Positions 61,140 to 64,000 of a DNA stretch of 64,000 bases are shown here, piece after piece. The first letter of the stretch is position 1; every line of letters starts with the position of its first letter. Made by a program: the position numbers and the translations under genes. Location of the stretch: assembly GCA_026182355.1 (NCBI GenBank), contig JAPFBL010000972.1, positions 23,624-87,623 of the forward strand, given 5' to 3'. Source of the stretch: Hermatobates lingyangjiaoensis. Its lineage: Eukaryota > Arthropoda > Insecta > Hemiptera > Hermatobatidae. The notes beneath the pieces are model-generated. The model was not told the DNA's origin. It was given only the letters and a program-made list of their open reading frames with translations, and searched no databases.

Positions 61140-63735
61140 AACTTTCAGAACTAATAAGAAACTAGTCCGTCTTAATGGAGGTTCTTTTAAGAAACATATG
61201 CCTAACCCTCGTTTCATTAATCTGACTGACAAAGTCCTAAATCCAGACGAAGAAGAACTCCTAAATTTTGGCTTAAAACTGTCATTATATTTCTAAGCCT
61301 CCTTCTTATGGCAAAAAGGGTAGAACTCGAAATTTTGCTGGACTCTATAATGAAATTAGGCAAAGAAGGGAAATTAAAAATAGATGAAACAATTAAAGAA
61401 GAACTACAAAAAGAAGCCAAAACCTCTAGAGGCTTATTTAGAAGTAACCTAGTAAAAAAGAGACATAGAATTGCTGCAAAATCCCTGAAAGAAGAAGATC
61501 CATTTCTATAAGAAGAGCGATAAAGCAGCCTGCTATTATTATGAAAACCGAAGAAATCTTTAAAAATCAATAATATTCTCACGATGAAAGTAAGTTTCGT
61601 GCTATTAAGAAGAACCCTATTGAAGACATCAAAAAGAAAGCCAACAAAATTACTATTAGAAAGGTAAATGAAGTATGCAATAGTAACATTCTTCCGCTGA
61701 TATCTGGAGACTTCAGTTTAGAAGTAACCTAGTAAAAAAGAGACTAGCATAGAATTGCTGCAAAAGCCCTGAAAGAAGACAGATCCATTTCTATAAGAAG
61801 AGCTGACAAAGCAGCCTGCTATGTACTTGTGAAAACCGAAATGTATGGAAATGTAAAAACCCACAAACCTGGCAATCCCCTCAGACCTATTATAAGCCAA
61901 ATCCCTACTCCTACCTATTCCTTAGCAAAAAAAAACTTAACGAAATTTGAACCCCCTTCATTCCCAGTAGCTTTAGTATTACGTCTTCCATTCAGTTTAT
62001 TGACCCCTCCTGAGGGCCTCTGATGCCAAGGGAGTTGTTGCTTCTCTTGACGTTGAATCCCTTTTCACCAATGTCCCCATTGATAAAACCATCAGTTTTA
62101 TCCTTCAGGAAATTTACCCCGAAAACAATCCTGCTAATATCCCCAAAAAAGATATAAAATCTCTCCTTGAACTTTGTACAAAAGAATCCCCGTTTATCTC
62201 CCCTGAAGGCAAGATGTACGAGGGTCGTCCAGAAAATAAGTTCCGTTTGGTCTGTGGGCTAGGGTGGGTTTTTGCCAAATCCGGCAACACCGCTCGAAAG
62301 AGGAGAGGTGGGGAATAGAATGAGAGGTGGGGGACCTCATCGTCAATTACCAACGTCAGGGCAGGTAGTTGAAATGGAGCCCTCCATGTCACGTCCCGCC
62401 ACCTAGATCCCCGTTCCCTCTCGAGTTGTTTTGCGCGGAGGATTCAATTTCTTTATGCACAGGGTTTCAAATCAGTTCAAATTCAGGAACAGCTCATTTC
62501 TGTTTATGGAGAAGGTGTAATGAGTGAATCAATGGTGAGGAGATGGGTACGTGAATTTAAGGCGGAAGACATTCAGCTCTCTAGGGACCCACCGGCGGAA
62601 ACTTTCCGAAAGTCAAGTTTTTCCGAGACGATCTCATGGATGAGGGATCTGAGAGTCTGGGAAACTCAGGTGGAGTTCATCCAGGGTTGAACGACGATCT
62701 TTGCGAATTGCATTGTCGATTTCTGCGACAATTTCGTCCGTCACAACTGAGGGTCTGCCTCTCCCACTTTCATCCTCAAGTGAATGTCTTCCCGCTCTAA
62801 TTTCACGTACCCATCTCCTCACCATTGATTCACTCATTACACCTTCTCCATAAACAGAAATGAGCTGTTCCTGAATTTGAACTGATTTGAAACCCTGTGC
62901 ATAAAGAAATTGAATCACTCCGCGCAAAACAACTCGAGAGGGAACGGGGATCGAGGTGGCGGGACGTGACATGGAGGGCTCCATTTCAACTACCTGCCCT
63001 GACGTTGGTAATTGACTGACTGAGGTCCCCCACCTCTCATTCTATTCCCCCACCTCTCCTCTTTCGAGCGGTGTTGCCGGATTTGGCAAAAACCACTCCT
63101 ACCGCCCTACAGACCAAAACGGAACTTATTTTCTGGACGACCCTCGTATAAACAAATCAATGGAGTTGCGATGGGATCTCCATTAGGTGTTCTTTTTGCT
63201 AATTTTTGATTTGTTTCTAATTATTGAAACAAGAGAATTGGATAATGTTTTAAATGTATTTAATTCATATATATCATAATCGACTTAAATTTACATGTAA
63301 GATAGAAAAAGATGGCATTCTCCCATTCCTGGATATAAAAGTTATAAGAGGAGAAAATGGTAATATTTTAACCGATTGGTACACGAATCCTACCAGTGCT
63401 GGAAGAATACTGAATTACTATTCTTCCCATCCTATGAATCAGAAATTAAATTGCGTTAAGAATGTGGTGAAAAAAGTTGCAGAAGTAAGTTCATCATGCT
63501 ACCTAAATAAGAATAAGAGAAGGGTAAAAGAGTTACTACAGAAAAATAATTATCCAGGAAATTTGATTGAACGTTTTTGGTCAAAATATTTAAGACAACA
63601 ACAAGAGCCAGAAAAGGATACAAATACTGACGTAGAAGTTCAAGATAAAAAGTTTTTTAAATTTCCATAGTTGAAGGATTGTCGCAACCAATTAAAAAAG
63701 TCTTACATTTAAAAGACACTTACCTTAAGTTAATT
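61140..63735 (+). pseudogene. PLE reverse transcriptase, broken by mariner
   Basis: Plus-strand order: FINLTDKVLNPDEEELLNFG (N-terminal PLE block); RRADKAACY; MYGNVKTHKPGNPLRPIIS (fingers); SLDVESLFTNVPIDKT (motif A); GKMY, then the mariner at 62219-63146; KQINGVAMGSPLGVLFANF; LKFTCKIEKDGILPFLDIKV; WYTNPTSAGRILNYYSSHP; and, in +1 frame after 63667, EGLSQPIKKVL. It is dead: several stops and frameshifts, a ~105-bp internal duplication (61436-61540 and 61716-61830), and loss of the segment that should hold the YxDD catalytic box between GVLFANF and LDNVLNVF. No GIY-YIG domain follows. It is a different PLE lineage from the one at 2-1087. Confidence 0.88.
62219..63146. mobile_element. Foldback mariner-like element, 928 bp
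   Basis: The terminal inverted repeats begin CGAGGGTCGTCCAGAAAATA, with TA on both sides. The two halves are inverted copies of a mariner 5' region. The right half (62634-62984, minus) encodes GVIQFLYAQGFKSVQIQEQL, VYGEGVMSESMVRRWVREIR and EDESGRGRPSVVTDEIVAEI, the N-terminal DNA-binding helix-turn-helix part of a Mos1/SETMAR-like transposase. The left half (ATG at 62374) has an early TAG and a later shift. Neither half has the catalytic domain. So it is a MITE-like element with arms over 350 bp, inserted at TA in the PLE. Confidence 0.92.
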
Positions 63736-63837
63736 TAGCATTTTATAGCAAAAGAAAAGTGAAATCGTCAATCGAATTCGAAATTCGAATCGAAATTTTC
63801 AAATATATGGAACAAACTGATGAGGAGCTATATTGAG

Positions 63838-64000
63838 GTAGACGTGCCAAACTCAATCCACATTTATAACACCCATATGGGGGGAGTGGACATATTCGAT
63901 CAGCAGGTATCTGTCTACAGAATTCAAATAAGATCCAAGAAATGGTGGTGGCCGTTATTTGCCTGAGTTTGAATGCTATTGGTCAATGCATGGAGAATCA
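63838..64000 (+). pseudogene. piggyBac transposase remnant
   Basis: Encodes VDVPNSIHIYNTHMGGVDIF and DQQVSVYRIQIRSKKWWWPL, then FA, two in-frame TGA codons, and VNAWRI. The YNxxMGGVDxxDQ and KKWWWPLF motifs are diagnostic of the piggyBac (DDD) transposase C-terminal part. The stops lie where the family has Trp and Leu. It runs off the window end. Its start within 63740-63838 is not clear. Confidence 0.88.

Overview
The window looks like non-coding, repeat-saturated DNA of a metazoan, most likely an arthropod. Introns, A+T richness, hundreds of bases of (TA)n microsatellite, Penelope-like elements (PLEs), mariner, hAT, pogo/Tigger, piggyBac and Helitron remains, and tRNA-derived SINEs rule out a prokaryote. 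The one host gene piece recognised with confidence is a synapsin exon on the minus strand (6251-6549). It matches arthropod synapsins in the N-terminal RFSSGDLS phosphorylation motif and in the SPAKTRESLLQRVQSLTG block. No neighbouring synapsin exon was found, so much or all of the rest may be synapsin intron or flank. The species cannot be told from the sequence.

Layout. 1-1430: broken PLE reverse transcriptase and a head-to-head PLE terminus palindrome. 1940-3660: 41-bp and 25-bp minisatellites. 4300-5760: PLE termini and (TA)n. 6251-7462: synapsin exon and a minisatellite whose units resemble the exon's splice acceptor. 7580-8817: old SINE and a Tigger-like MITE. 9145-11600: PLE termini. 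12505-15585: 66-bp satellite. 16190-21280: (TA)n and PLE fragments, including a GIY-YIG remnant and a near-perfect palindrome. 21478-35340: 113-bp satellite holding an implausible 616-A plus 295-G run. 35790-35939: a possible exon of unknown gene. 36215-38120: ~225-bp array. 38160-45400: 188-bp satellite. 46070-50450: SINEs, LINE fragments, PLE dimers, a foldback element. 51298-53781: Helitron. 53871-56523: two hAT elements, one swollen by a 35-bp minisatellite. 57554-58754: Tigger/pogo element. 59440-63735: PLE pieces, one cut by a foldback mariner. 63838-end: piggyBac transposase remnant.

The most interesting system is a set of over 30 short motifs of the form CTGANGA - hairpin - GAAA - palindrome, sitting in PLE termini. 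They fit the minimal hammerhead ribozymes known from PLE terminal repeats. In at least six sub-families helix III is a different perfect palindrome (ACGT, ATAT, AATT, ACATGT, AGGCCT, AGATCT), while the core and a complementary helix I are kept. This is what ribozymes acting as dimers would need. Many copies also lie as head-to-head inverted pairs bounded by (TA)n, and several PLE N-terminal fragments end at the same codons before running into (TA)n. No complete autonomous transposon or intact gene was found; apart from the synapsin exon, coding remnants are broken.
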